Shown in pieces: positions 51,750 to 59,093 of a DNA stretch of 64,000 nucleotides (positions are counted from its first letter, which is position 1; the number at the start of each line of letters is the position of its first letter). A program made the position numbers and the translations under genes. The notes under the pieces were generated by a model. The model saw only the letters and a list, made by a program, of their open reading frames with translations, did not search any database and was not told where the DNA came from. Source of the stretch: Mucilaginibacter sp. SG564 (GTDB taxonomy: Bacteria > Bacteroidota > Bacteroidia > Sphingobacteriales > Sphingobacteriaceae); the NCBI RefSeq assembly GCF_013149275.1, contig NZ_JABGNA010000010.1:160838-224837 (forward strand). The letters are read 5' to 3'.

Positions 51750-53844
51750 ACCACGTAGGCCGCTCAAATATATTTTATTGTTCCTGCTGTGCCTATCGGT
51801 ACATAGCGCTTTTGCACAATACAACCAAACCGGCCGGCAACGCCCCTTACCTACCCGGGACACCATCAAACAAACCAGGGCGGTGAGCGATGACGAGTTA
51901 TTGGATAGTCTGCGTAAAAAGGAAGAGAATAAGCACGACTCTGTTATTTACACTTCAAAATTTATTCGTGTAACCAACGAAAAGATGCTTAACGATAGTA
52001 CCCAGACATTTGCTATCGATACAGGTATCAGTCGTTTTGAGTATTACAGCCCGCTGCTTGATCCCCGGAACCCACGCATACACCTGGGTTATACCGGGCT
52101 TGCGCAAAGGAGCCTCTTGTTTGAACCCTCTAAAACCATTGGGTTTGATGTAGGCCTGCACGCTCTTGATATTTATACCATTCAACCGCAGGATATCAAT
52201 TATTACAATACCAGGGTAGCCTACTCCAACCTATCGCTTTTTAACGGATTTGGCAGTTCGGCCGAACAGATATTTAAGGTAATCCATACCCAAAATATTA
52301 AACCCAACTGGAATGTGGGCTTTAATTTAAATTTTAACGGATCCAAAGGTTATTATAGCAGCAGTAGTGTATTGGGGCAAAACGTAAGCGGTTTAAACGC
52401 GGCTATATTTACCTGGTACGAGTCGAAAAGCAAGCGTTATAATTTGTTGGCAAACGCCACGTTTAACAACCTGAAAGCCCCCGAAACCGGATCCATATTA
52501 AATGATTCAGTTTTTACAAGCGCTCCGGGCTCCGTATTCTTTAAAGCGAACGCCCCCGTCCGTTTACCCAACAGCTACGAGAACTGGAACGACAAAGGCT
52601 TATATATTAAACAGTTTTACTACCTGGGCCGTATTGACAGTTTGAATAAGGGTAAAGAGAATTCCAAGGTTTTACCTACACAGCGTGTGGCACATACGCT
52701 CAACATTAAAAGTGGCAGGTATAACTATATCGAAAGCGGCGTTGATACTTATAACGTATTTCCAGATTATTACTACAGCAATAATCGCTCGCGCGATTCG
52801 ACGGTATATACACACATTCAGAATGAGTTTTCGTATAGCTTTTACCTGCGCAGCAAATCGGTTAAGTTTGTTAAGAACGAATTAAAACTTGACCTGGGAC
52901 TGGTACACGATTTTTGGCATTACGCCCAATTTGTGAGCGATACCGCCCTGAACCAGTATGGAGCCAAATACCTTCACCAGGATAAGGTACAAAACACTAC
53001 TTTTCAGGATATTACCCTTAAGGCCAAATTGGGTTACCGTTTTAGCGATCGTATAGGTTTGGATGCCGATTTCAGGCAGATAGTGCAGGGCCGCGATTTT
53101 GGTAATTATTTGTACGATGCCAAACTTAACCTGGCCGGAGGAGGCAGGGTAGGTAAAGTTATTTTAGAAGCCTATACCCAAAATAGTTCGCCACCACTGG
53201 TGTATACCAACTGGATATCCAATCATTATATTTTCCACAATGATTTCAGCAATCAAAAAACAACCAGTTTATCCTTCAATTACATTAATGCCCCCTTACA
53301 GTTTGATGTAAAGGTGGAGTATTTTTTACTATCTAATTACCTGTACTTTACCGCGCAGGATGGTGGTAACGACGCGCACCCGACACAACTCAGCAGCGAT
53401 ATTAACTTATTGAAGATAAGCGTTGGCAAAAGTTTACAATGGCGCAATCTGCATTTTGATAATTTTGTGGTTTATCAAAAAACCGACTATCAATCAACCC
53501 TGCGCACACCGGAGATATATACATACAGTAACCTGTATCTCACCAAAACATTTTTCAACGTACTGCAATCGGCGTTTGGGGTAAGCGTGCGTTATAATTC
53601 AGAATATGTGGCGCCATCGTACGCGGTTGGTTTAGGCCAGTTTTATAACGGACCAAATGTTACCTTCTCATCGTATCCGGTAGCATCCGTATATTTCAAG
53701 GCCACCTTGCAACGTACCAATTTATTCCTGATGTATGATTATGCCAACCAGGGCCTGTCAAGCAAGGGATATTACACCGTGAACAGATACCCACAACAGG
53801 ACCGCCTCCTCAAATTCGGTGTAAGCTGGACGTTTTATAATTAA
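51652..53844 (+). CDS. Putative porin, outer-membrane beta-barrel protein
   Basis: A 730-residue protein of the Bacteroidetes putative-porin type. A signal peptide (KYILLFLLCLSVHSAFAQ) is followed by a linker (RPLPTRDTIKQTRAVSDDEL) and a long alternation of beta-strands (NWNVGFNLNFNGSKGYYSSS, LSFNYINAPLQFDVKVEYFL) with a terminal aromatic residue region (KFGVSWTFYN). No plug or carboxypeptidase domain, so it is not TonB-dependent. The open frame begins with GTG at 51652, but 51713-51749 is repeat-derived; a TTG at 51739 would give a shorter and more usual leader. Substrate unknown. Confidence 0.85.
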   Translation: MNKRKYFNRALQHHRLHEEAFVLIPDANILTLTPRRPLKYILLFLLCLSVHSAFAQYNQTGRQRPLPTRDTIKQTRAVSDDELLDSLRKKEENKHDSVIYTSKFIRVTNEKMLNDSTQTFAIDTGISRFEYYSPLLDPRNPRIHLGYTGLAQRSLLFEPSKTIGFDVGLHALDIYTIQPQDINYYNTRVAYSNLSLFNGFGSSAEQIFKVIHTQNIKPNWNVGFNLNFNGSKGYYSSSSVLGQNVSGLNAAIFTWYESKSKRYNLLANATFNNLKAPETGSILNDSVFTSAPGSVFFKANAPVRLPNSYENWNDKGLYIKQFYYLGRIDSLNKGKENSKVLPTQRVAHTLNIKSGRYNYIESGVDTYNVFPDYYYSNNRSRDSTVYTHIQNEFSYSFYLRSKSVKFVKNELKLDLGLVHDFWHYAQFVSDTALNQYGAKYLHQDKVQNTTFQDITLKAKLGYRFSDRIGLDADFRQIVQGRDFGNYLYDAKLNLAGGGRVGKVILEAYTQNSSPPLVYTNWISNHYIFHNDFSNQKTTSLSFNYINAPLQFDVKVEYFLLSNYLYFTAQDGGNDAHPTQLSSDINLLKISVGKSLQWRNLHFDNFVVYQKTDYQSTLRTPEIYTYSNLYLTKTFFNVLQSAFGVSVRYNSEYVAPSYAVGLGQFYNGPNVTFSSYPVASVYFKATLQRTNLFLMYDYANQGLSSKGYYTVNRYPQQDRLLKFGVSWTFYN

Positions 53845-53973
53845 GTGTGAGATGCCAGTGTTAGTGCGGGAGCGTTGTTTTTAAAAACAGAAGAGATCCT
53901 TGTTTTTCAATTGAACAACGAGATCTTCTTCACACCCATGCCCCGCTCTCATAGCCCACACGCACTCCAATAA

Positions 53974-55242
53974 TCAAGTTTTCTGTTTCTTCTTTTTGGC
54001 TGCCGGGAACAATACGTTGTTTAAGATCAGTCGATAACCTGGCGAATTGGGGTGCAGTTTCAAGTCGGTTGGTGGGTCACCTACCGCGTGCTGGTAATCC
54101 TCAGGGTCATGACCGCCGTAGAATGTCCATTGCCCTTTACCGTATTCGCCGTGGATGTAGCGGGCTTCGTTAGCGGTTTTCATTTCGCCCATAATGGTTA
54201 CACCGGGCTTCAGCATGCTTTTGTTAAAAGCGGTGGTTAATCCCATAAAACCCTTGATCACCTTATCATGATCCTGCGTAAGCATACTGGGTACCACATC
54301 CCACTTGGCCGAAAAATCAAACAGCGTAAAAAAATCACGCGTCCGATCAATCTGGCGGGTACTGGTTACATCAATATTGCTAAACTGGTGCGATATAGGG
54401 TTCATATCCAGTGCAAAGTTCTGAAAAGCGAAGGTTTGCGTAAAATCAAGTTTCGACTGCGCGTCCGGGTCTGCCGGATCGCCATCAAACATACTTTCGC
54501 AGATATCGGTATTGGCCGCGGCCAGGGCAATATCAAAAGTATCGGTACCCGAGCACATCGCAAACAAGAAGCCCCCGCCCGCACAAAAATCACGGATATT
54601 TTTGGCAACAGCCAGTTTCATTTTGGATACCTTTTTAAACCCCAGTTTGTGGGCCAGCTCTTCCTGCCCTTTCATATCATCAATATACCATTGGGCAAAC
54701 CGGTAAGCACCATAAAATTTGCTGTACTGCCCTGTAAAATCCTCATGGTGCAGGTGCAGCCAGTCGTACTTAGGCAAATCACCCCGAATTACTTCTTCGT
54801 CGTAAACCACGTCATAGGGTATTTCTGCATATTTCAGCACCAGGGTAACGGCATCATCCCAGGGCATTTTGCTCTTTGGCGAGTACACCGCCATTTTGGG
54901 TGCTTTTTCTAATTTGATCACATCCATGTTCACCGAGGGATCGCTTACTTCGGTCAGTATTTCGCTTACTTTGGCATCAGCCAGTACCTGGTAACTTACA
55001 CCACGTACCTTACACTCCTCTTCAATCTTCTGATCGTACTTCATCATAAAGCTGCCGCCGCGATAGTTCAGCAACCAATCCACCTCTTCGCCATTCTTCA
55101 GCGTCCAGAAAGCAATGCCGTATGATTTGAGGTGATCCTTCTGTTCATCATCCATCGGGAGCAGGATTGAAGCAGCCCGAGTAAGAAAAGGCAAAAGGCA
55201 AAAGGCAAAAGCAAAAAGGTATTTAAAATACTTCATTTTCAA
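53974..55242 (-). CDS. Exported protein of the kind often labelled asparagine synthetase B
   Basis: A 422-residue exported protein: signal region (YLFAFAFCLLPFLTRA), then ILLPMDDEQKDHLKSYGIAF, a domain with PYDVVYDEEVIRGDLPKYDW and LHLHHEDFTGQYSKFYGAYR, and GGGFLFAMCSGTDTFDIALA, which is like a glutamine-amidotransferase-class fold (cysteine in AMCSGTD). Similar proteins in this phylum have been called asparagine synthetase B, but the sequence lacks the N-terminal nucleophile domain and the ATP-pyrophosphatase motif of that enzyme, so the name is not supported. The Lys/Gln-rich C-terminus (AAKKKKQKT) is unusual. Function unknown. Confidence 0.7.
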   Translation of the reverse strand: MKMKYFKYLFAFAFCLLPFLTRAASILLPMDDEQKDHLKSYGIAFWTLKNGEEVDWLLNYRGGSFMMKYDQKIEEECKVRGVSYQVLADAKVSEILTEVSDPSVNMDVIKLEKAPKMAVYSPKSKMPWDDAVTLVLKYAEIPYDVVYDEEVIRGDLPKYDWLHLHHEDFTGQYSKFYGAYRFAQWYIDDMKGQEELAHKLGFKKVSKMKLAVAKNIRDFCAGGGFLFAMCSGTDTFDIALAAANTDICESMFDGDPADPDAQSKLDFTQTFAFQNFALDMNPISHQFSNIDVTSTRQIDRTRDFFTLFDFSAKWDVVPSMLTQDHDKVIKGFMGLTTAFNKSMLKPGVTIMGEMKTANEARYIHGEYGKGQWTFYGGHDPEDYQHAVGDPPTDLKLHPNSPGYRLILNNVLFPAAKKKKQKT

Positions 55243-55363
55243 ATTTAACGAATAAACACAGAATGTATTACGGTTGGTAAAAAATGAAATGAGAACACCT
55301 TTCTCCTTTTACTTTTCGCCTTTCACCTCTCTAAAATCCTTTTCCCTTTCAGCTCAAAATTAT

Positions 55364-55371
55364 TACCTTTG
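55364..55371 (+). promoter_or_regulatory. -7 box TACCTTTG before the cyclophilin gene
   Basis: Perfect TAnnTTTG match 27 bp before the ATG at 55399, a normal leader length. No clear -33 TTTG. Confidence 0.5.
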
Positions 55372-55398
55372 CCAACTGTTTTCCAAAAAACAAATAAA

Positions 55399-55836
55399 AT
55401 GAGCAAAGCAATTATCAAAACCGAAAAGGGCGATATGACTGTTGAGTTTTTCGACAAAGATGCCCCAAATACTGTTGCTAACTTTCAAAAATTAGCGAAA
55501 TCAAAATTTTATGACAACGTGACCTTTCACCGCGTTATCCCGAACTTTGTGATTCAAGGCGGTGACCCAACCGGTACAGGTGCTGGTGGCCCGGGTTACA
55601 AAATTGATTGCGAATTAACCGGTGACAACCAATATCATGACCGTGGCGTGCTTTCAATGGCTCACGCTGGCCGTAACACCGGTGGTTCACAGTTTTTCAT
55701 TTGCCACAGCCGCGATAACACCGCTCACCTGGACCGCAACCATACCGTTTTTGGTAAAGTTGTTGAAAACGTTGAAGTGGTTGACGCTATCCGTCAGGGC
55801 GATAAAATTTTAACCATCGAAGTAATAGAAGACTAA
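55399..55836 (+). CDS. Peptidylprolyl isomerase, cyclophilin type
   Basis: Cytoplasmic prolyl cis-trans isomerase of 145 residues without signal peptide. Complete cyclophilin core: FYDNVTFHRVIPNFVIQGGD (catalytic Arg in FHRV), RGVLSMAHAGRNTGGSQFFI and HLDRNHTVFGKVVENVEVVD. The ATG at 55399 starts MSKAIIKTEKGDMTVEFF. An upstream in-frame start would lie within the promoter region. Followed by a DUF5606 gene 84 bp later. Confidence 0.95.
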   Translation: MSKAIIKTEKGDMTVEFFDKDAPNTVANFQKLAKSKFYDNVTFHRVIPNFVIQGGDPTGTGAGGPGYKIDCELTGDNQYHDRGVLSMAHAGRNTGGSQFFICHSRDNTAHLDRNHTVFGKVVENVEVVDAIRQGDKILTIEVIED

Positions 55837-55920
55837 TTAATAAAGAGTTGGGAGTTTTGAGTGATGAGTTTAACACCTCACTCAAAACCCAATACTCAAA
55901 ACTCACAACTGATAAAACAA

Positions 55921-56436
55921 ATGAATTTACAAGGAATTGTAGCCGTATCGGGCAAACCGGGTTTATGGAAAGCCCTGGCGCAAAACAAAAATGGTTATGT
56001 GCTGGAAAGCCTTGATGCGCAAAAAACCAAACTGGTAGCCAATCTGTCAACCGCTAAATTGGCAGCGCTGAGCGAGATCACCATTTTTGGGGTTGATGAT
56101 GATATTAAACTGACTGATGTTTTTGAGCAGATGAAAGGCGCTGCTAACATCCCCGACGCTAAAGCTGACGGTAAAAAATTAAGGGAGTTCTTTTTTGAAG
56201 TAGCTCCTGATCATGACGAAGAGAAAGTTTATGCCTCCGACATGAAAAAAGTGATATCATGGTTTCAACTGTTAAAAGATCTGCCGCTTTTTAACGAGCC
56301 GGATCCAACCGTTGCACCGGCAGAAGCTGCAGCACCGGCCGCTGAAGCTCCTGTTGCTGTTGAAGAAGTTGCTGAAGAAGCACCAGCTGCGGCTCCAAAA
56401 GCGAAAGCTAAAAAAGCTCCGGCCAAAAAAGCATAA
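55921..56436 (+). CDS. DUF5606 family protein
   Basis: A 171-residue soluble protein. The N-terminal 130 residues (MNLQGIVAVSGKPGLWKALA, NGYVLESLDAQKTKLVANLS, REFFFEVAPDHDEEKVYASD, ISWFQLLKDLPLF) are the DUF5606 domain, conserved in Bacteroidetes and of unknown function. The tail is a low-complexity Ala/Pro/Lys stretch (EEAPAAAPKAKAKKAPAKKA), which may bind nucleic acid. The ATG at 55921 is preferred to an upstream one in repeat-like sequence. Probably co-transcribed with the cyclophilin gene; a terminator follows. Confidence 0.9.
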   Translation: MNLQGIVAVSGKPGLWKALAQNKNGYVLESLDAQKTKLVANLSTAKLAALSEITIFGVDDDIKLTDVFEQMKGAANIPDAKADGKKLREFFFEVAPDHDEEKVYASDMKKVISWFQLLKDLPLFNEPDPTVAPAEAAAPAAEAPVAVEEVAEEAPAAAPKAKAKKAPAKKA

Positions 56437-56454
56437 GCTATACGCTTTAAAACA

Positions 56455-56490
56455 ACAAAGCCCTGGTAGTTACTACCGGGGCTTTGTTTT
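56455..56490 (+). terminator. Rho-independent terminator after the DUF5606 gene
   Basis: ACAAAGCCCTGGTAGT (56455-56470) pairs with ACTACCGGGGCTTTGT (56472-56487) except one G-T wobble, followed by TTTT. It lies 18 bp after the stop codon. Confidence 0.85.
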
Positions 56491-56505
56491 ATGTTGTAAA
56501 TAGCA

Positions 56506-56585
56506 TTGTCATGCTGAACGATGTGAAGCATCTATTCTGCTCTTAGCAAATTCAACAATAGATCCTTCGCTACGCTCAGGATGAC
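56506..56585. repeat. GTCATGCTGAACGATGTGAAGCATCT-type dispersed repeat
   Basis: Starts GTCATGCTGAACGATGTGA and ends TCGCTACGCTCAGGATGACA, an inverted-ended module about 80 bp long. A relative is at 41457-41562. It lies between convergent genes. Confidence 0.65.
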
Positions 56586-56599
56586 AGAATAGTTAATGA

Positions 56600-57013
56600 T
56601 TAAGCGGCATCCACCGCATCATACACAATAACCTTTTCCCACAGGTGACCACAATTTTTAATAAATTCCAGGTGTATGGGATGGGTTTGGTAGGTGGCTT
56701 GTCCGGCCAGGTCGCTAAAGAACATCAGCTCGGATACTGCCCAACTATTATCTACCACGTCGCGTTTTTCGGTGCTGGCTACAACGCCTACTTTGAGTTT
56801 CTTGATGGTTTCAATTTTGGCGAGGGTTTTTACTCCTGCTACGAGCTTGTCACGGTCCTCAATTGAACCGGGATTCTTAAGCCAGAAAAATACATGGTGA
56901 ACTATGGGAAATTCGTCTTTTTGATACTCTGATAATGTCATTGCTGATGTTGCTACGGTACCGGCCGCCAAAGCAGCCGTAGTGGTTATAAATTTGCGTC
57001 TGTTTGTTTTCAT
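56600..57013 (-). CDS. Dabb (stress-responsive A/B barrel) domain protein with Tat-like signal
   Basis: A 137-residue exported protein. A twin-arginine-like leader (RRKFITTTAALAAGTVAT) precedes a single A/B barrel domain: FPIVHHVFFWLKNPGSIEDR, DKLVAGVKTLAKIETIKKLK, VGVVASTEKRDVVDNSWAVS and LMFFSDLAGQATYQTHPIHL. The first strand VHHVFFWLKN is the family signature. Function unknown; members are linked to stress response or small-molecule binding. Confidence 0.88.
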   Translation of the reverse strand: MKTNRRKFITTTAALAAGTVATSAMTLSEYQKDEFPIVHHVFFWLKNPGSIEDRDKLVAGVKTLAKIETIKKLKVGVVASTEKRDVVDNSWAVSELMFFSDLAGQATYQTHPIHLEFIKNCGHLWEKVIVYDAVDAA

Positions 57014-57047
57014 GGGAAGCTAAATAATGGTCTTAAATTAGTAAGAA

Positions 57048-57323
57048 TTATTTAAAAACATTGTAACCAAAAGGATACCATATCCCCCTCAGGTTAGGTG
57101 GCACCATATTAGGCAAAACATGCCCCGCCTCTAAGGTTGATATATCCACATTTTCAATTACTTTCTTTATAGGAGCTAAAGGGGTGTTTTTAAATACCTC
57201 CTTACTTAACAAAAAGAGCGCATCTTCATAATTATACGCGGTTATACCACATCCCAAACCTAATCCACCAGGAAGCTCCCTACAATGGTTGTATTGAAAT
57301 TCGAACCAATATCTTATCAGCAT
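57048..57323 (-). CDS. Hypothetical protein
   Basis: A 91-residue soluble protein: WFEFQYNHCRELPGGLGLGC, GITAYNYEDALFLLSKEVFK, PLAPIKKVIENVDISTLEAG, HVLPNMVPPNLRGIWYPFGY. Good composition and no competing frame, but no family recognised. It begins and ends close to the Dabb gene upstream in reading direction (35 bp between the two stop/start regions), and the repeat at 57352 flanks its start. Confidence 0.6.
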   Translation of the reverse strand: MLIRYWFEFQYNHCRELPGGLGLGCGITAYNYEDALFLLSKEVFKNTPLAPIKKVIENVDISTLEAGHVLPNMVPPNLRGIWYPFGYNVFK

Positions 57324-57351
57324 AATCTCTGAAGAATAATATTAGTTACTT

Positions 57352-57404
57352 GAGCGCTCTGTAAATCGGGGATTGCCACGTCGTTCCTTCTCGCAATGAC
57401 GCGA
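57352..57404. repeat. TCATTGCGAGG family repeat (copy 2)
   Basis: Carries GGGGATTGCCACGTCGTTCC and TCTCGCAATGACGCG. On the other strand it is nearly identical over about 48 bp to the copy at 63832-63880. Confidence 0.8.
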
Positions 57405-57425
57405 CGAAGATGGATAATTCATCTC

Positions 57426-58355
57426 TTACAAGCACTCCGGTTGTTTGCACTTTTCGTCGGCAAACTCAGGTTCAAAGGTGCTGTGGTTTATATCAAGATG
57501 TTCCAGGCGGTGGCGCAGGTCGTGTTTAATATTATCAAACTCGGCCATGGCTTCCGGTTTGATCACCAGGTGGGCGGTCAGCGCGTTTTCGGTAGTGCTC
57601 AGCGCCCATACGTGCATGTGGTGCACATCAACCACGCCTTTACCTTTCATCAGCTCGGCTTTGATTTTTTCCAGGTCCATTTCGGCAGGCACGCCATCCA
57701 TTTCCAGGCGCAGGCTATCTTTAAGCAGGCTCCAGGTGCCACGTAATATCACAATGCCTATAATTACGCTCACTACGCTATCAATCCAATAGATCTTGGT
57801 GAAATAGATGATCAAACCAGATATCACTACCCCAAATGAAACTATGGCATCAACCGCCATATGCAGGTAGGCGCCTTTTACGTTCAGATCTTTATCCTTA
57901 TCCTTTACAAAAAGCCATGCAGTAAAGCCATTAATGGCAATACCAATAAAAGCCACCCAGGCCATTGTACCGCCCGATACTACTTCGGGGTTCAGGAAAC
58001 GTACCACGGCTTCATACAAAATAAAACCAACCGCCACAAACAGGATCAGCGCGTTAAAAAACGATACGATGATGGTAGACCGTTTATAGCCATATGTGTA
58101 TTTACTATTGGCACTTACTTTAGTGAGCTTAAAGGCCAGAAGCGCCAGGGCTAATGAGGCCACATCGCTCAGGTTATGACCGGCATCGGTTAATAACGAT
58201 AACGAATGCGTTGTTAAGCCAGCTATTACCTCAACTACTATAAAAATGGAATTCAAAAGGATGCCCACGATAAACGCGGTATTCAAATGATCCAGTTTGG
58301 GAGCATGGTCATGATGATGATGACCTGCATGTGAATGATCGTGACCTGCTGACAT
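57426..58355 (-). CDS. Cation diffusion facilitator family transporter (CzcD/ZitB-like)
   Basis: Inner-membrane metal/proton antiporter of 309 residues exporting Zn, Co or Cd. The His-rich N-terminus (HDHSHAGHHHHDHAPKLDH), six transmembrane helices, and the two metal-site motifs HSLSLLTDAGHNLSDVA (second helix, HxxxD) and AYLHMAVDAIVSFGVVIS (fifth helix, HxxxD) are visible. The C-terminal cytoplasmic domain has VDVHHMHVWALSTTENALTA. The metal is not determined by sequence; zinc is the most likely. Isolated gene. Confidence 0.95.
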   Translation of the reverse strand: MSAGHDHSHAGHHHHDHAPKLDHLNTAFIVGILLNSIFIVVEVIAGLTTHSLSLLTDAGHNLSDVASLALALLAFKLTKVSANSKYTYGYKRSTIIVSFFNALILFVAVGFILYEAVVRFLNPEVVSGGTMAWVAFIGIAINGFTAWLFVKDKDKDLNVKGAYLHMAVDAIVSFGVVISGLIIYFTKIYWIDSVVSVIIGIVILRGTWSLLKDSLRLEMDGVPAEMDLEKIKAELMKGKGVVDVHHMHVWALSTTENALTAHLVIKPEAMAEFDNIKHDLRHRLEHLDINHSTFEPEFADEKCKQPECL

Positions 58356-58455
58356 ACAACAAAGATAGGATTTTTGATGTGCAGATATGCAAATATCAGC
58401 TATGCAGATTTTTGTCTTAATCAGAAGTTCACAATTGGAAAAAAATGTGCATGGT

Positions 58456-58548
58456 TTGTCTGAACCGTGATTTATCAGATTAAAGGATTACCACGATTTT
58501 TTTAATAATCCCTTAATCCTAAAATCCTATGAATCATGGTTCAGACAA
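58456..58548. repeat. GTCTGAACC...GGTTCAGAC dispersed repeat
   Basis: TTTGTCTGAACCGTGATT at the left and AATCATGGTTCAGACAAA at the right are inverted ends of a 93-bp module rich in GATTAA and AATCCT. It occupies most of the 195-bp gap between the CDF gene and rlmH. A partial copy lies at 44232-44275. Confidence 0.75.
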
Positions 58549-58550
58549 AA

Positions 58551-59024
58551 TCATTCGTGATGATAAGGTTCGCCTTTAATAATGGTATAAGCGCGGTAAA
58601 GCTGCTCTACAAAAAACAAACGTACCATCTGATGAGAAAAAGTCATGCGCGACAGCGATATTTTATCATTGGCCCGCTGATAAACGGATTGATCAAAACC
58701 ATAAGGGCCGCCGATAACAAATATCATATTGGCCGATGAGCTGATCTCTTTTTTATTGATATATGCAGCAAACTGGGTTGATGAATATTCACTGCCCTTT
58801 TCATCCAGTAAAATGAGATAGTCGAGCGGGGTTACCTTTTTGAGTATCAGCTCGGCTTCTTTGGCCTTCTGTTGTTCGGCACTGAGGGCTTTGGTGTTTT
58901 TCAGTTCGTTAATTTCAACCAATTCCAGTTTGGTGTAATGCTTCAGGCGCTTTACATACTTGTCGATACCTTCTTTTAAATAAGCATCTTCGGTTTTACC
59001 AACTGTTAAAAAAGTGATCTTCAT
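58551..59024 (-). CDS. rlmH: 23S rRNA (pseudouridine1915-N3)-methyltransferase
   Basis: SPOUT-class methyltransferase of 157 residues that modifies helix 69 of 23S rRNA with S-adenosylmethionine. MKITFLTVGKTEDAYLKEGI, YVKRLKHYTKLELVEI, LILLDEKGSEYSSTQFAAYI, the SAM-knot region IFVIGGPYGFDQSVYQRAND, and LSRMTFSHQMVRLFFVEQLY RAYTIIKGEPYHHE at the end are classical RlmH. Standard length. Divergent from the MutS-like gene with 69 bp between starts. Confidence 0.97.
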   Translation of the reverse strand: MKITFLTVGKTEDAYLKEGIDKYVKRLKHYTKLELVEINELKNTKALSAEQQKAKEAELILKKVTPLDYLILLDEKGSEYSSTQFAAYINKKEISSSANMIFVIGGPYGFDQSVYQRANDKISLSRMTFSHQMVRLFFVEQLYRAYTIIKGEPYHHE

Positions 59025-59033
59025 ATATTGAAC

Positions 59034-59049
59034 AAATAAACGTTTATTT
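59034..59049. promoter_or_regulatory. 16-bp perfect palindrome between rlmH and the MutS-like gene
   Basis: AAATAAACGTTTATTT is centred between the two divergent starts, about 9 bp from the rlmH start and 45 bp from the other. A regulator-binding site is possible but unproven. Confidence 0.35.
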
Positions 59050-59093
59050 AAAATATATGTGTTTATTTAGCCACAATTTTTTTAACACCAATT

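Noticed and set aside
53974..55242. Asparagine synthetase B as the function
   Set aside because: No N-terminal cysteine nucleophile domain or ATP-pyrophosphatase motif is present and the protein is exported.
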